From positions 1-64,000 of the forward strand of contig NZ_FWFR01000001.1 in assembly GCF_900172325.1 (NCBI RefSeq): 64,000 nt of DNA. Reading direction: 5' to 3'. Origin of the DNA: Oceanibacterium hippocampi. Its GTDB lineage: Bacteria; Pseudomonadota; Alphaproteobacteria; Sneathiellales; Sneathiellaceae. Made by a program: the position numbers and the translations under genes. The notes beneath the pieces were generated by a model. That model worked only from the letters and a program-made list of their open reading frames with translations, did no database searches and was not told where the DNA came from. This document shows positions 30,470 to 38,313 of the stretch, piece after piece (position 1 is the first letter of the stretch; each line of letters opens with the position of its first letter).

Positions 30470-30935
30470 GCCGCCCTGCCGCGAAACGTCGCTCCGTCGG
30501 CCTGAGCCGGCACGCCGCCGAAACACGCATTGCGCGAAATTCGCATGGCTCCCATGCGCCGAAGTCACGGCGGCGGGCGGCGATCGCCCTTCATAGTAGA
30601 AATTCGTAATAATACGCCGGAAGTCGGCTTTCTCAACTTCCCCGCCGGTTCCCCCGCGACAATTTCGCCCCGACCCGCAAGAAATCACCCGACCGATCCC
30701 TCGGGACCACGGTGATTTGTTATTGGGCCAAATTGTGCTATATTTGTTACGGTAGAGCTTGGGGAGACGGGGTGACGATCTTGGTCGCCCGCCGCTGAGC
30801 GGGTAGCGTGTACACTTCGCCCGGCCCGGGTCCTTGCAGCTTCGTGTTAATGAAATGTAGTGCGCAGTCGCGCCTGTGAACATCAGGGGCGTGCGCTTGT
30901 TTTTGCGGCATTTTCAAAGGCGAGATCGGCACGAC
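30470..30935. other. Long gap between fdxA and carD: promoter and leader
   Basis: No convincing protein gene lies in these 466 bases. The first part has a small stem right after fdxA (CGGCAG..CTGCCG) without a T-run. A clear promoter is at 30717-30744. From there to the carD start is a leader of about 185 bases with GC-rich foldable parts, including CCCGC..GCGGG near 30788-30803 and the palindrome CCCGGCCCGGG near 30820-30830. The leader could be regulatory or a small RNA; nothing in it matches a riboswitch I recognise. Confidence 0.6.
30717..30744 (+). promoter_or_regulatory. Extended -10 promoter of carD
   Basis: TTGTTA (30717-30722) and TATATT (30739-30744) are 16 bases apart and the -10 is preceded by TGC, an extended -10. 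The surrounding AT-rich sequence stands out from the GC-rich neighbourhood. It is correctly placed to make a long carD leader. Confidence 0.6.
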
Positions 30936-31433
30936 ATGAGCAAAGCGCTGGAATTTTCTCCGAAGGACCACGTGGTTTACCCGACGCACGGCGTCGGGCA
31001 GATTTCCTCGATCGAGGAGCAGGAAATCTCCGGCATGAAGCTGAAGCTTTATGTCATCGAGTTCGCGCATGAGAAAATGACCCTTCGCGTGCCGATCGGG
31101 CAGGTCAAGAATGTCGGCATGCGCAAGCTCTCGACGCCGAAGAAGATGAAGACGGCGATCGAGACCCTGAAAGGCCGCGCCCGCGTGAAGCGCACGATGT
31201 GGAGCCGGCGGGCACAGGAATACGAAGCCAAGATCAATTCCGGCGATCCGATCTCGATCGCCGAGGTGGTCCGCGACCTGCACCGCAATTCCGGTCAGCC
31301 CGACCAGTCCTACAGCGAGCGCCAGATCTACGAGGCGGCGTTCGACCGGCTGGTTCGCGAGTTCGCCGCGGTCGAGGAGATCGACACGACCCAGGCCGGC
31401 GAGCGCCTGCAGAAGATCCTCGAAGTCGAGTAA
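30936..31433 (+). CDS. carD: CarD family RNA polymerase-binding regulator (CdnL)
   Basis: CarD/CdnL binds the RNA polymerase beta subunit and stabilises open promoter complexes, notably at rRNA and growth genes. The 165-residue protein starts with the Tudor-like RNAP-interaction domain (DHVVYPTHGVGQISSIE...LKLYVIEFA) and continues with the helical DNA-binding domain (RRAQEYEAKINSGD, SYSERQIYEAAFDRLVRE). The ATG at 30936 gives the standard length; the in-frame residues upstream are not conserved. It has its own promoter and a long leader. Confidence 0.96.
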   Translation: MSKALEFSPKDHVVYPTHGVGQISSIEEQEISGMKLKLYVIEFAHEKMTLRVPIGQVKNVGMRKLSTPKKMKTAIETLKGRARVKRTMWSRRAQEYEAKINSGDPISIAEVVRDLHRNSGQPDQSYSERQIYEAAFDRLVREFAAVEEIDTTQAGERLQKILEVE

Positions 31434-31444
31434 TCCCGTCGCGC

Positions 31445-31480
31445 GGCGCCCTGCGGAGCCGCCCCTGCGCCGCAGGCGCC
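31445..31480. terminator. GC hairpin after carD
   Basis: GGCGCC-C-TGCGG pairs with CCGCA-GGCGCC: an 11-bp stem with one bulged C and a 13-base loop, starting 12 bases after the carD stop. There is no T-run, so it may be a weak terminator or an mRNA 3'-end stabiliser. Confidence 0.4.
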
Positions 31481-31505
31481 CCCTATCGCGAGGTCGGTGA
31501 CGGCG

Positions 31506-32312
31506 ATGCCGCCACAAGGCAGCGAAGTATTCGCCAGTCTGGATCATGCCGGGCGCGTCTGGGCGGTCGCCCCGGTGGCCGGGCGGTCGGCCAAGCTCGC
31601 GCGCCTGCACGATCAGTTGGCCAACGCCTGGAGGCTCGGCGACCGGCTGGTCTATCTCGGTGATTACCTGGCGCCGGGCCCGGATATCGTCGGCACGCTC
31701 GACGAGTTGCTGATGTTCCGGCGCGAGCTGCTCTGCCGCCCCGGGATGGAGCCGGGCGACATCGCCTATCTGCGCGGCGCGCAGGAAGAAATCTGGCGCA
31801 AGCTGCTCCAGCTTCAGTTCGCGACCGACCCGATCGGCGTCTTCGACTGGATGCTGCGCCAGGGCATCGGCGCGGCCATTGAAGCCTATGGCGACGACGT
31901 CGAGCGGGCGCGCAATCACTTCCGTGCCGGCGCCCAGGCGACAACCCGCTGGAGCGGCGAGATGAGCGCCCGCATGCGTGCCCATCCCGGCCATGACGAT
32001 ATCCTCGCGGGCCTCCGGCGCGCTGCCTACACGGCCGAGGGAACCCTGCTGTTCGTCCATGCGGGGATCGACCCGGATCGTCCACTCGCCGCCCAGAACG
32101 ATACCTTCTGGTGGGGCAGCCGCCGCTTTGCCGACATGGCCGAACCGTACGAGGGCTTCCGCCTGGTGGTGCGCGGCCGCGACCGGGAGCGACATGGCGA
32201 GGGCGCGGGAACCTACTGGCTGACGATCGACGGCGGCAGCGGCGACACCGGCACGCTCAACGCCGGCTGCTTCTCTCATGAAGGCGAACTCGTCGACCTG
32301 ATCGAGGTCTGA
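31506..32312 (+). CDS. Degenerate PPP-type metallophosphoesterase homologue, probably inactive
   Basis: This 268-residue protein follows the layout of bacterial PPP-family Ser/Thr phosphatases (PrpA type), but most metal-site residues are gone. GDxHG is replaced by APVAG (residues 22-26), GDYxDRG by GDYLAPG (52-58, the first Asp kept), GNHE by GAQE (91-94) and the late GH motif by RGRDR. The late HAGIDPDRPLA with its histidine and the end IDGGSGDTGTLNAGCF (family: IDTGA..G.LTA) remain. The pattern fits a pseudo-phosphatase used for binding, not catalysis. The ATG at 31506 follows GAGGT; a GTG at 31497 is possible. It follows carD in the same direction. The codon pattern is intact with no frameshift, so it is probably expressed. 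Confidence 0.7.
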   Translation: MPPQGSEVFASLDHAGRVWAVAPVAGRSAKLARLHDQLANAWRLGDRLVYLGDYLAPGPDIVGTLDELLMFRRELLCRPGMEPGDIAYLRGAQEEIWRKLLQLQFATDPIGVFDWMLRQGIGAAIEAYGDDVERARNHFRAGAQATTRWSGEMSARMRAHPGHDDILAGLRRAAYTAEGTLLFVHAGIDPDRPLAAQNDTFWWGSRRFADMAEPYEGFRLVVRGRDRERHGEGAGTYWLTIDGGSGDTGTLNAGCFSHEGELVDLIEV

Positions 32313-32325
32313 CGGCCACGGCCGA

Positions 32326-33252
32326 TCAGATGATCGGCGTCTCCCGCGTCGTCTCCTCGAACAGCCAGTCGCGGAAGGCCACGACCTTTGGCCGCTCCGC
32401 GTGCGCCGGCGGGTAGACGATATAGTAGGCAAATTCGGTCGCTTCATAGGCCTCGGCCCTGAACGGCCGCACGAGACGCCCTTCCGCCAGCATGCTTTCC
32501 GCCACCGCCCCGGACAGCAGCGCCACGCCCTGGCCGCCGAGTGCCGCCTGCATGGCGAAACCCTCGATCGTGAAGCGCGGCCCTCGATCCACGTCGATCC
32601 CCTTCAGGCCGGCCGCCGTTATCCAGCTTCGCCAGGTGGTCGCGGTTGCCTGGTCGCCGCCGCGCCATTGCACGTGAAGCAGCGTATGGCGTGCCAGATC
32701 CGCCGGCGCCTTGAGCGCATTCGGCCCGTTCAGCAGCTTCGGGCTGCACACCGGAAAGACGGTTTCCGCCATCAGCCGATGCGAGATCAGACCCGGATAC
32801 TTGCCGCGGCCGTATCGCAGGCCGAGGTCGACACGCTCGCGGACGAAATCGACCAGCGCATCGTTCGCATCGATCCGGACATCGTACTGCGGCCAGGCCA
32901 GCCGGAAACGCTCCAGCCGCGGCACCAGCCAGCTTGCGCCGAACGACGGCATCACGCTGACGGTAAGGATCTCACTGTCGTGGGGCAGCCGCATCAGGTC
33001 GACCGCCTCGGCGAACCGATCCATGGCCTCCCGGAGCGATGGCAGTGCCGCCCTCCCGGCTTCCGTCAGCAGCAGTGACCGGGTCAGGCGCCGGAACAGC
33101 GGCACCCCGACGAAAGACTCCAGCAACTTGACCTGCTGGCTGATCGCCGCCGGGGTCACCGCCAGTTCGTCGGCCGCCTTCTTGAAGCTCAGATGGCGGG
33201 CCGCCGCCTCGAAGGCGCGAAGCGAATTGAGCGGCGGCAGGCGACGGGTCAC
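32326..33252 (-). CDS. LysR family regulator, GcvA-like
   Basis: This 308-residue transcription factor has the N-terminal LysR helix-turn-helix (LNSLRAFEAAARHLSFKKAA, then TPAAISQQVKLLE) and a periplasmic-binding-like effector domain (VDLGLRYGRGKYPGLISHRL). RRLPPLNSLRAFEAAARH is the mark of the GcvA subgroup. I choose GTG at 33252, since the usual start is (M)TRRLPPL; a TTG at 33267 would add five residues. It diverges from a DUF1127 gene. Targets are unknown; an 11-bp direct repeat in the divergent gap may matter. Confidence 0.92.
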   Translation of the reverse strand: MTRRLPPLNSLRAFEAAARHLSFKKAADELAVTPAAISQQVKLLESFVGVPLFRRLTRSLLLTEAGRAALPSLREAMDRFAEAVDLMRLPHDSEILTVSVMPSFGASWLVPRLERFRLAWPQYDVRIDANDALVDFVRERVDLGLRYGRGKYPGLISHRLMAETVFPVCSPKLLNGPNALKAPADLARHTLLHVQWRGGDQATATTWRSWITAAGLKGIDVDRGPRFTIEGFAMQAALGGQGVALLSGAVAESMLAEGRLVRPFRAEAYEATEFAYYIVYPPAHAERPKVVAFRDWLFEETTRETPII

Positions 33253-33267
33253 GGCGGATCCATGCAA

Positions 33268-33397
33268 TAGATTTTCTTATTCATTCTCGCAGGTAATCTC
33301 GTTTGTCCAGCCACGTTCTGCGCCCGATATTCCAGTTACAAGATGAAGCAACAGCAGGCCGACAGCCTCTTCACATCATATCGCGTTAGATTTTCTT
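33268..33397. repeat. Direct repeat TAGATTTTCTT in the LysR/DUF1127 gap
   Basis: TAGATTTTCTT occurs at 33268-33278 and again at 33387-33397, 119 bases apart, in the AT-richer gap between the two divergent genes. One copy is just upstream of each gene, so it may mark regulator or polymerase sites. The entry spans both copies. Confidence 0.55.
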
Positions 33398-33436
33398 GTG
33401 AACCGGACGGCTGCTCAGACGCGAAAGGCAAGCAAG

Positions 33437-33865
33437 ATGGAGTACTGGACAAGCTGGCATGCGCTCGACGACAAGTACCGCAACGGTCTCATCGTCGCGC
33501 GGATCGAACGGGCCCGGACCTTCCAGGGCCTGGGCAACCGGATCGCGCGCGGACTGGTCGCAGTCGGCGTCCTCGGCCGCGAACTGGTCGCCGCCGCCGC
33601 CCGTTACCGGCTGGAACGGCGGACACGGGCCGCGCTGGAGCACCTTTCCGATCAGGTCTTGAAGGATATCGGCGTGCCGCGCGGCGATATCCATGCCATC
33701 GCCCGGGCCGCTGCGGGCAAACGCGAGGTCGCCTTCACGGAGAGCCGGTGGGTCCAACGCGTCGGGAGCCCCGAGCCAGGGCACACCAATGACTTCATCC
33801 ACGCGCCCCGGACGAACCGTCCGGCCGCGAACGATCGGACGGGCCGCAAGGGTAACGCGGCCTGA
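33437..33865 (+). CDS. DUF1127 domain protein
   Basis: This 142-residue protein has a short DUF1127 (YjiS-like) core RRTRAALEHLSDQVLKDIGVPRGDI at about residues 57-81. The family is small, Arg-rich, and in Alphaproteobacteria some members bind RNA and affect phosphate, motility or sRNA control. Most stand-alone DUF1127 proteins are 45-75 residues, so this one has longer flanks. The ATG at 33437 follows AAAGG with good spacing. It diverges from the LysR gene. Confidence 0.85.
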   Translation: MEYWTSWHALDDKYRNGLIVARIERARTFQGLGNRIARGLVAVGVLGRELVAAAARYRLERRTRAALEHLSDQVLKDIGVPRGDIHAIARAAAGKREVAFTESRWVQRVGSPEPGHTNDFIHAPRTNRPAANDRTGRKGNAA

Positions 33866-33872
33866 TGCCCGG

Positions 33873-33915
33873 CTGCGACGGTCACCGGAACCCGCCCCGG
33901 CGGTGGCCGTCGCAG
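33873..33915. terminator. Long hairpin between convergent DUF1127 and M48 genes
   Basis: CTGCGACGGTCACC pairs with GGTGGCCGTCGCAG in a 14-bp stem with one G-U pair and a 15-base loop. It starts eight bases after the DUF1127 stop and ends about 20 bases before the M48 stop on the other strand. There is no T-run, so it may act with Rho or protect both 3' ends. Confidence 0.5.
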
Positions 33916-33934
33916 AACCGGCCTTGGATCGTTC

Positions 33935-35425
33935 TCAGGGGCCGGCCTGGATCGTCTTGATGACCGGCGGCAACGCGCCGGTCCCCGGTGCGAGACCGTT
34001 CAGGACCGCCAGCCGCTCGATCTTGAAGTCATCGAAGGGCAACAGGGCGGCATAATCCGCGAGGGTCCTGCCGGCGCGGGTCTCCTGCAGCCTCACCCGA
34101 AGCGGCTCGACCGCGCTCGCTTCCGCCGCGCTCAAGCCGCGGAAGCTTTCGTAGCTGTCCTCTATCGCCCGCTCGAGACCCCGGTAACGGCGGGAGGCGG
34201 TGACGAACTGGAAGCGGTAGATTTCGCCCGGCCGGAGTTCCACGGCGACCAGATCGACGACCACCGGCTGATTGCGCAGCGTGCCGGTCAGGCGACCGGT
34301 TGCGGATGGCAGGCCCGGCACCGGTCCGAGCCTGAAATCCTCGAGCGAATAATCCCGCAGCCAGTTGCGCCGCATGTAGCGGGCCATGTCGCCGGCATAG
34401 CGTTTCGCCACCTCCGGATCGCGCTCGCGGTCGAACAGCACGACATCGCCCGCCTTGCTGCCGGCAACCACCGCGGCCGGCGAATTCTGCAGCATGTAGC
34501 CCGGCGGCACGGCGAAACGGAAGCCGAGGTCCGGATGCACGAACTCACGCCCGCGAACGAGGCCCTGCTTCGGATCGTCGCCGTAGAGCAGGCCGTCGAT
34601 TTCCGACAGATAGCGCTGCCGACCGGGATCGCGGGGCCCCTCGACCCCGGATTCAGTGGCGAGCTTCGTCGCATCGGCCACGCGCTCCGAGGTCAGCGGA
34701 TGGGTCTGCGCCCAGGAGAATTGCTCATCCTCGTCCTTGCCGGCGATCTTCCGCGCGAGCGCGCTCTGATCGCCGAGCTTCTTCAGGAACCCGGCCATCG
34801 CGTCGGGCGGATAGCCGGCGCGCACCAGGTAACGGATACCGAGCGCGTCGGCCTGACTCTCCTGGTCGCGCGAGTAGCCAGCCAGATAGAGCCCGCCGAC
34901 CTGGCTGCCGAGCTGGCCGACGGCGCTGCTGCCGGAGAGAATCGCCGCAGCGGCACTGAAGATACTGACGCCGATCGCCCGTGTCTGGCGCTGCGCCCCG
35001 TGACGCGCCGTGACATGGCCGATCTCGTGGGCCAGCACGCCGGCAAGCTGCGCCTCGTCATCGGCGAGCGCGAGCAGGCCGCGCGTCACGTAGACATAAC
35101 CGCCCGGCAGCGCGAAGGCATTGACCACTTCGCTGTTGAGGACGGTGAAGGTCCAGCCGATATCGGGCAGCTCCGAAACCTTGGCGAGCCGGCCGCCGAG
35201 GGCCGCGACATAACCGCCGATTGCCGCCTCGTCGTAGGGACCGCCGAACTGCGCGAGAACATTCGGATGCTGGCTCTGGCCGATCTTCTTCTCATCGGCC
35301 GGGCTGACGAAGGTGACTTCCGACTGTCCGGTCGCCGGATTCATTGCCGTACAGGCGCCGAGCAGGACCGGCAGTGCGACGAGCGCGAAAAGCGTGAGCG
35401 CGAACCGGAATTCTCTGAGCGTCAT
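33935..35425 (-). CDS. M48 family metalloprotease, lipoprotein
   Basis: This 496-residue protein is predicted to be an envelope protease like BepA/YfgC, which processes or degrades stalled outer-membrane proteins. The N-terminus from the ATG at 35425 is a lipoprotein signal (TLFALVALPVLLGAC, lipobox LGAC). The zinc site is HEIGHVTARH with the distal glutamate in DQESQADALG. The C-terminal half (about 270-496) includes a DUF/TPR-free domain with repeated beta segments. All catalytic residues are present. It follows the nuclease-like gene by 49 bases in the same direction. Confidence 0.92.
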   Translation of the reverse strand: MTLREFRFALTLFALVALPVLLGACTAMNPATGQSEVTFVSPADEKKIGQSQHPNVLAQFGGPYDEAAIGGYVAALGGRLAKVSELPDIGWTFTVLNSEVVNAFALPGGYVYVTRGLLALADDEAQLAGVLAHEIGHVTARHGAQRQTRAIGVSIFSAAAAILSGSSAVGQLGSQVGGLYLAGYSRDQESQADALGIRYLVRAGYPPDAMAGFLKKLGDQSALARKIAGKDEDEQFSWAQTHPLTSERVADATKLATESGVEGPRDPGRQRYLSEIDGLLYGDDPKQGLVRGREFVHPDLGFRFAVPPGYMLQNSPAAVVAGSKAGDVVLFDRERDPEVAKRYAGDMARYMRRNWLRDYSLEDFRLGPVPGLPSATGRLTGTLRNQPVVVDLVAVELRPGEIYRFQFVTASRRYRGLERAIEDSYESFRGLSAAEASAVEPLRVRLQETRAGRTLADYAALLPFDDFKIERLAVLNGLAPGTGALPPVIKTIQAGP

Positions 35426-35474
35426 CGGTTGATTGCCTTGTCGTCCGTCTGAGGAAGTGGATGTCGCACAGATA

Positions 35475-36302
35475 CTAACCTGAACCGGATCCGTCGGGCG
35501 ACCAGTACCGGATACCGTCAGGCGCGAGGATCTCGATGCTGGCCGGGTGGTCGAGCTCCAGGTAGGGGCCATTATACCAGCGGAGCCAGCCGCGCACCCG
35601 GACGAGGCGACCCTGCAACGCCTCCAGCCATGTCATGGCACCGAGCGCCCGGGCCCGGGCGAGCCGCATGCCGATGGTGAAATCGCGCCGCCAGTCGTCG
35701 CCGAAATTGAGCCAGATCCAGCGTTTCGAGCGGGCTACTTCGCGGACCCGGCCCTCGACGAGGCCGAAGCGGTCGAGCAGGCCGACATTCGTCGCGTCGC
35801 GGACCCGGAACTCGGCTTCGCCCCAGAGGCCCTTGCGGGCGAAACGCGCCGCCGCCTCGGCGGACAGCAATTGCGGCCAGCCGGCCGGCGGCTCGCCGGC
35901 GAAATCGACCCGCGCAAGGCCTTCGCCGAGCAGATCGATCTGGAGCGGGGCGCCGTCCCCGCCCAGCACGAGCCCCCTCGCCCGGCCATAGCGATCCTCT
36001 GCCGGCGCGGTCTCGAGCAGGGTCAGCGGTCGACCGAGTGCCCTCTCGCGAAGCCGCGTCACCGCCGCGTCGGCGAAACGTTGCTGGGCGGTCCCTGGGG
36101 TTTCCAGGCCGGCGAGCCTGACCGACCGGCCATCGGCGAGCACCAGCACCCAGTCGGCCTCGACCCGGAGCACGGTTACCGTTTCGGCCGAGGCCGCGCC
36201 GCCGGCCGGCTGCAGCCACAGCCCGGCCAGCAGCAAACAGGCGCCCAGCCACAAACGGCGTCGTCCTGCGGCAAACGGTTGGTATTCCGCCGCACTTCTC
36301 AT
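35475..36302 (-). CDS. Staphylococcal-nuclease-like (TNase) domain protein
   Basis: This 275-residue protein has an N-terminal membrane segment (LWLGACLLLAGLWLQPAGG) that may be a signal peptide, then an SNase-like beta-barrel: SVRLAGLETPG, a helix (QQRFADAAVTRLRERALG), and DRYGRARGLVL, which keeps the arginine corresponding to nuclease Arg87. The glutamate that acts as general base in true nucleases (family RLxGIDxPE) is glycine here (RLAGLETPG), so catalysis is doubtful. The C-terminal part, RVREVARSKRWIWLNFGDDWRRD, is an OB-fold-like extension (TNase-linked). The start ATG at 36302 avoids a long unconserved leader. Confidence 0.8.
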   Translation of the reverse strand: MRSAAEYQPFAAGRRRLWLGACLLLAGLWLQPAGGAASAETVTVLRVEADWVLVLADGRSVRLAGLETPGTAQQRFADAAVTRLRERALGRPLTLLETAPAEDRYGRARGLVLGGDGAPLQIDLLGEGLARVDFAGEPPAGWPQLLSAEAAARFARKGLWGEAEFRVRDATNVGLLDRFGLVEGRVREVARSKRWIWLNFGDDWRRDFTIGMRLARARALGAMTWLEALQGRLVRVRGWLRWYNGPYLELDHPASIEILAPDGIRYWSPDGSGSG

Positions 36303-36345
36303 AGACTGCCGCCGACACGACAGCCAATCTGGGGGAACGAGGATC

Positions 36346-36864
36346 GTGAAGCGACTTACCGGGATCATCGCGGGTCCGGGCATTGTGATGCTGGCCATGC
36401 TTATTGTCGCATTGGCGCCGCGCACCGCAAAGGCTGACGATCCGGCCTTCCTCGCCTTCTCCGCCGGATACTTCGACATCCTCGCCAAGGACGACACGGC
36501 GTTCGAGGGACGGGTGGAGTATCGTTCCGACTACAAGCTCTGGTTCGTGAAACCGTTCGTCGGCCTCACCGGAACCTCCGATGGCGCGGTTCATGCCTAT
36601 GGCGGCATTCTCAGCGATATCTATTTCGGCCGCCGCTGGGTGCTGACGCCGAGCTTCGCGCCCGGCTATTTCCACGACGGCGGTGGCAAGGATCTCGGCT
36701 CCGAGATCGAATTCCGCTCGCAGATCGAGCTCTCTTACCGATTCGACGACCGGTCGCGCCTCGGAATCAGCTTCAACCACATTTCCAATGCCGGGATCGG
36801 CGACGCCAATCCGGGCACGGAGACGCTGGCGATCACCTACGCGATCCCGCTCGGCGGCGACTGA
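36346..36864 (+). CDS. PagL-like lipid A 3-O-deacylase (acyloxyacyl hydrolase family)
   Basis: This 172-residue protein is predicted to be an outer-membrane beta-barrel that removes a 3-O fatty acid from lipid A. A signal peptide (IIAGPGIVMLAMLIVALAPR, cut near AKA-DD) leads into alternating aromatic beta-strands. The C-terminal FNHISNAGIGDANPGTET supplies the PagL catalytic histidine and serine (HxS) and a downstream glutamate. The start is GTG at 36346, soon after GAGGA. It diverges from the nuclease-like gene by 43 bases. A role in modifying lipid A is inferred from the family. Confidence 0.82.
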   Translation: MKRLTGIIAGPGIVMLAMLIVALAPRTAKADDPAFLAFSAGYFDILAKDDTAFEGRVEYRSDYKLWFVKPFVGLTGTSDGAVHAYGGILSDIYFGRRWVLTPSFAPGYFHDGGGKDLGSEIEFRSQIELSYRFDDRSRLGISFNHISNAGIGDANPGTETLAITYAIPLGGD

Positions 36865-37002
36865 ACCGCATCGCGACGGCGGGCGTCGCCACCATCGCGA
36901 CCTTCCCGATTTTCACCGATCCGACCGCGGCCAGGTTGGCGGATTTCATTTATCATTATTTCACACATAGATTATGTTGATGCATTTTTTTCACGAGTCA
37001 CA

Positions 37003-37030
37003 TTGACATTAAATCCGCGTCTACATAATT
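37003..37030 (+). promoter_or_regulatory. Candidate promoter of cysH
   Basis: TTGACA (37003-37008) is followed by ATAATT (37025-37030) 16 bases on, inside a markedly AT-rich 217-bp gap. A short inverted repeat ACATA-GAT-TATGT (36965-36977) is upstream and ATTCGAAT lies between the promoter and the gene; either could bind a regulator of sulfur genes. Confidence 0.45.
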
Positions 37031-37081
37031 GAAACTGTAGTTCAAATTCGAATCTCAATCATCGGGGCGCGGAGCTTAGGG

Positions 37082-37798
37082 ATGAACGATACCGTCAAGA
37101 GCTGCAGCGAGTACGAAGCAGCGCGCCTCCGCGGCCTGTATGGCCATCTGGACGGCGCGGAGCTGCTCGAACCGCTCCTTCGGCGCGAGTTCCAGGGCCG
37201 GATCGTCGCCACTTCGTCCTTCGGCGCGGAGGCGGCCGTGCTGCTCTCCCTGATCGCCGATATCGACCCGAGGACCCCGGTGGTGTTCCTCGATACGCTC
37301 CGCCTGTTCGGCGAAACCCTGCGTTACCAGCGCGACCTGAGCGACCATCTCGGGCTCGAGGATGTTCGCGTTGTCCATCCCGACAGCGGCGCCCTGGCGG
37401 CCCTCGACCCGGACGAGATGCTGTTCGCCCGCGACCCGGATGCCTGCTGCCGGATTCGCAAGGTCGACCCGCTCGGGCCCGCCATCGAAGGCTTCGACGC
37501 CTGGATCACCGGGCGCAAGCAGATGCATGGCGGCAGCCGTGCCTCGCTGGAGGTCATCGAGGCGGCCGAAGTGCGGATCAAGGTCAATCCGCTGGCCCGC
37601 TGGGACGCCAACGACATCAAACTCGCCTTCCTTGAGCGCGACCTGCCGCGGCACCCGCTCGTCGCCGAAGGGTTCCTCTCGCTCGGCTGCATGCCCTGCA
37701 CCGAGCGTGTCGCCTCGGGATCGAGCGATATCCGGGGCGGCCGCTGGGCCGGTCGGGACAAGAGCGAATGTGGCATTCACCTGCCTCGCGGACAGTAA
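37082..37798 (+). CDS. cysH: Assimilatory adenylyl-sulfate (APS) reductase
   Basis: This enzyme reduces APS to sulfite in sulfate assimilation. The 238-residue protein keeps both cysteine pairs of the iron-sulfur type, DACCRIRKV and GCMPCTERV, showing it uses APS directly with a [4Fe-4S] cluster; PAPS-type enzymes lack them. SSFGAEAAVLL is the nucleotide-binding loop and the C-terminal ECGIH has the catalytic cysteine. The ATG at 37082 follows GGAG. It is upstream of the DUF2849-cysI-DUF934 unit; the 166-bp gap with its own promoter suggests two transcripts. Confidence 0.95.
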   Translation: MNDTVKSCSEYEAARLRGLYGHLDGAELLEPLLRREFQGRIVATSSFGAEAAVLLSLIADIDPRTPVVFLDTLRLFGETLRYQRDLSDHLGLEDVRVVHPDSGALAALDPDEMLFARDPDACCRIRKVDPLGPAIEGFDAWITGRKQMHGGSRASLEVIEAAEVRIKVNPLARWDANDIKLAFLERDLPRHPLVAEGFLSLGCMPCTERVASGSSDIRGGRWAGRDKSECGIHLPRGQ

Positions 37799-37810
37799 TA
37801 CGATATTGTC

Positions 37811-37833
37811 GTGTGATATATATTTTTTCACAC
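37811..37833. repeat. Inverted repeat GTGTGA-N11-TCACAC between cysH and the cysI unit
   Basis: A perfect 6-bp inverted repeat separated by an AT-only stretch of 11 bases lies just after cysH and about 130 bases ahead of DUF2849. It resembles an operator more than a terminator, since the spacer is T-rich and no T-run follows. The regulator is not known. Confidence 0.5.
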
Positions 37834-37841
37834 TTCGACTA

Positions 37842-37870
37842 TTGCTTGTGCGGTAATTTCTGCCAATATC
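37842..37870 (+). promoter_or_regulatory. Possible promoter of the DUF2849-cysI unit
   Basis: TTGCTT (37842-37847) and AATATC (37865-37870) are 17 bases apart, downstream of the inverted repeat at 37811-37833. Only moderate similarity to the consensus. Confidence 0.3.
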
Positions 37871-37964
37871 ACGGGATATAAATGCATTGCCCGGACATGG
37901 GCTGACATACGACCGGGAACCGAAGCGGCAGCGCCGCGACGGCGACGACAAAGGAGACGACACA

Positions 37965-38300
37965 ATGGCTCATCGGGTCATCACCGGATCCCTTCTTCGC
38001 GAAGGCACGATCGCCTATCTGCGCGTCGAGAACGGCTGTCGTCGCTGGATCGCCACGCTCGGCGAGGCAACGCACGTCGCCGACAAGGACGCCGCGGAGA
38101 CGCTGCTGGCGGAGGCAATCGCCGATGTCGAAGCGAACCTGATCGTCGCCCCCTATGTCGCCGACATCCGGGTCGAGGATCGGGCCGTCGACGGCATCAC
38201 GATGCGTGAGCGGATCCGTGCGGCCGGCCCGACCATTCCGCTGCCGTCCGGCGACCGTCGCCGTGGTGCGCGCGGCGATGAAGAACGGCGCGCCGCCTGA
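37965..38300 (+). CDS. DUF2849 protein of the sulfite reductase operon
   Basis: This 111-residue protein matches the DUF2849 family (HRVITGSLLREGTIAYLR, then GDATHVAD-like GEATHVADKDAAETLL), found almost always next to alphaproteobacterial cysI. Its function is not established; the link suggests a role in assembling or serving sulfite reductase. The ATG at 37965 has an excellent AAGGAGA seven bases upstream, which decides the start against an in-frame upstream ATG. cysI begins 55 bases after it. Confidence 0.92.
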   Translation: MAHRVITGSLLREGTIAYLRVENGCRRWIATLGEATHVADKDAAETLLAEAIADVEANLIVAPYVADIRVEDRAVDGITMRERIRAAGPTIPLPSGDRRRGARGDEERRAA

Positions 38301-38313
38301 GCCGCCAATGGTA

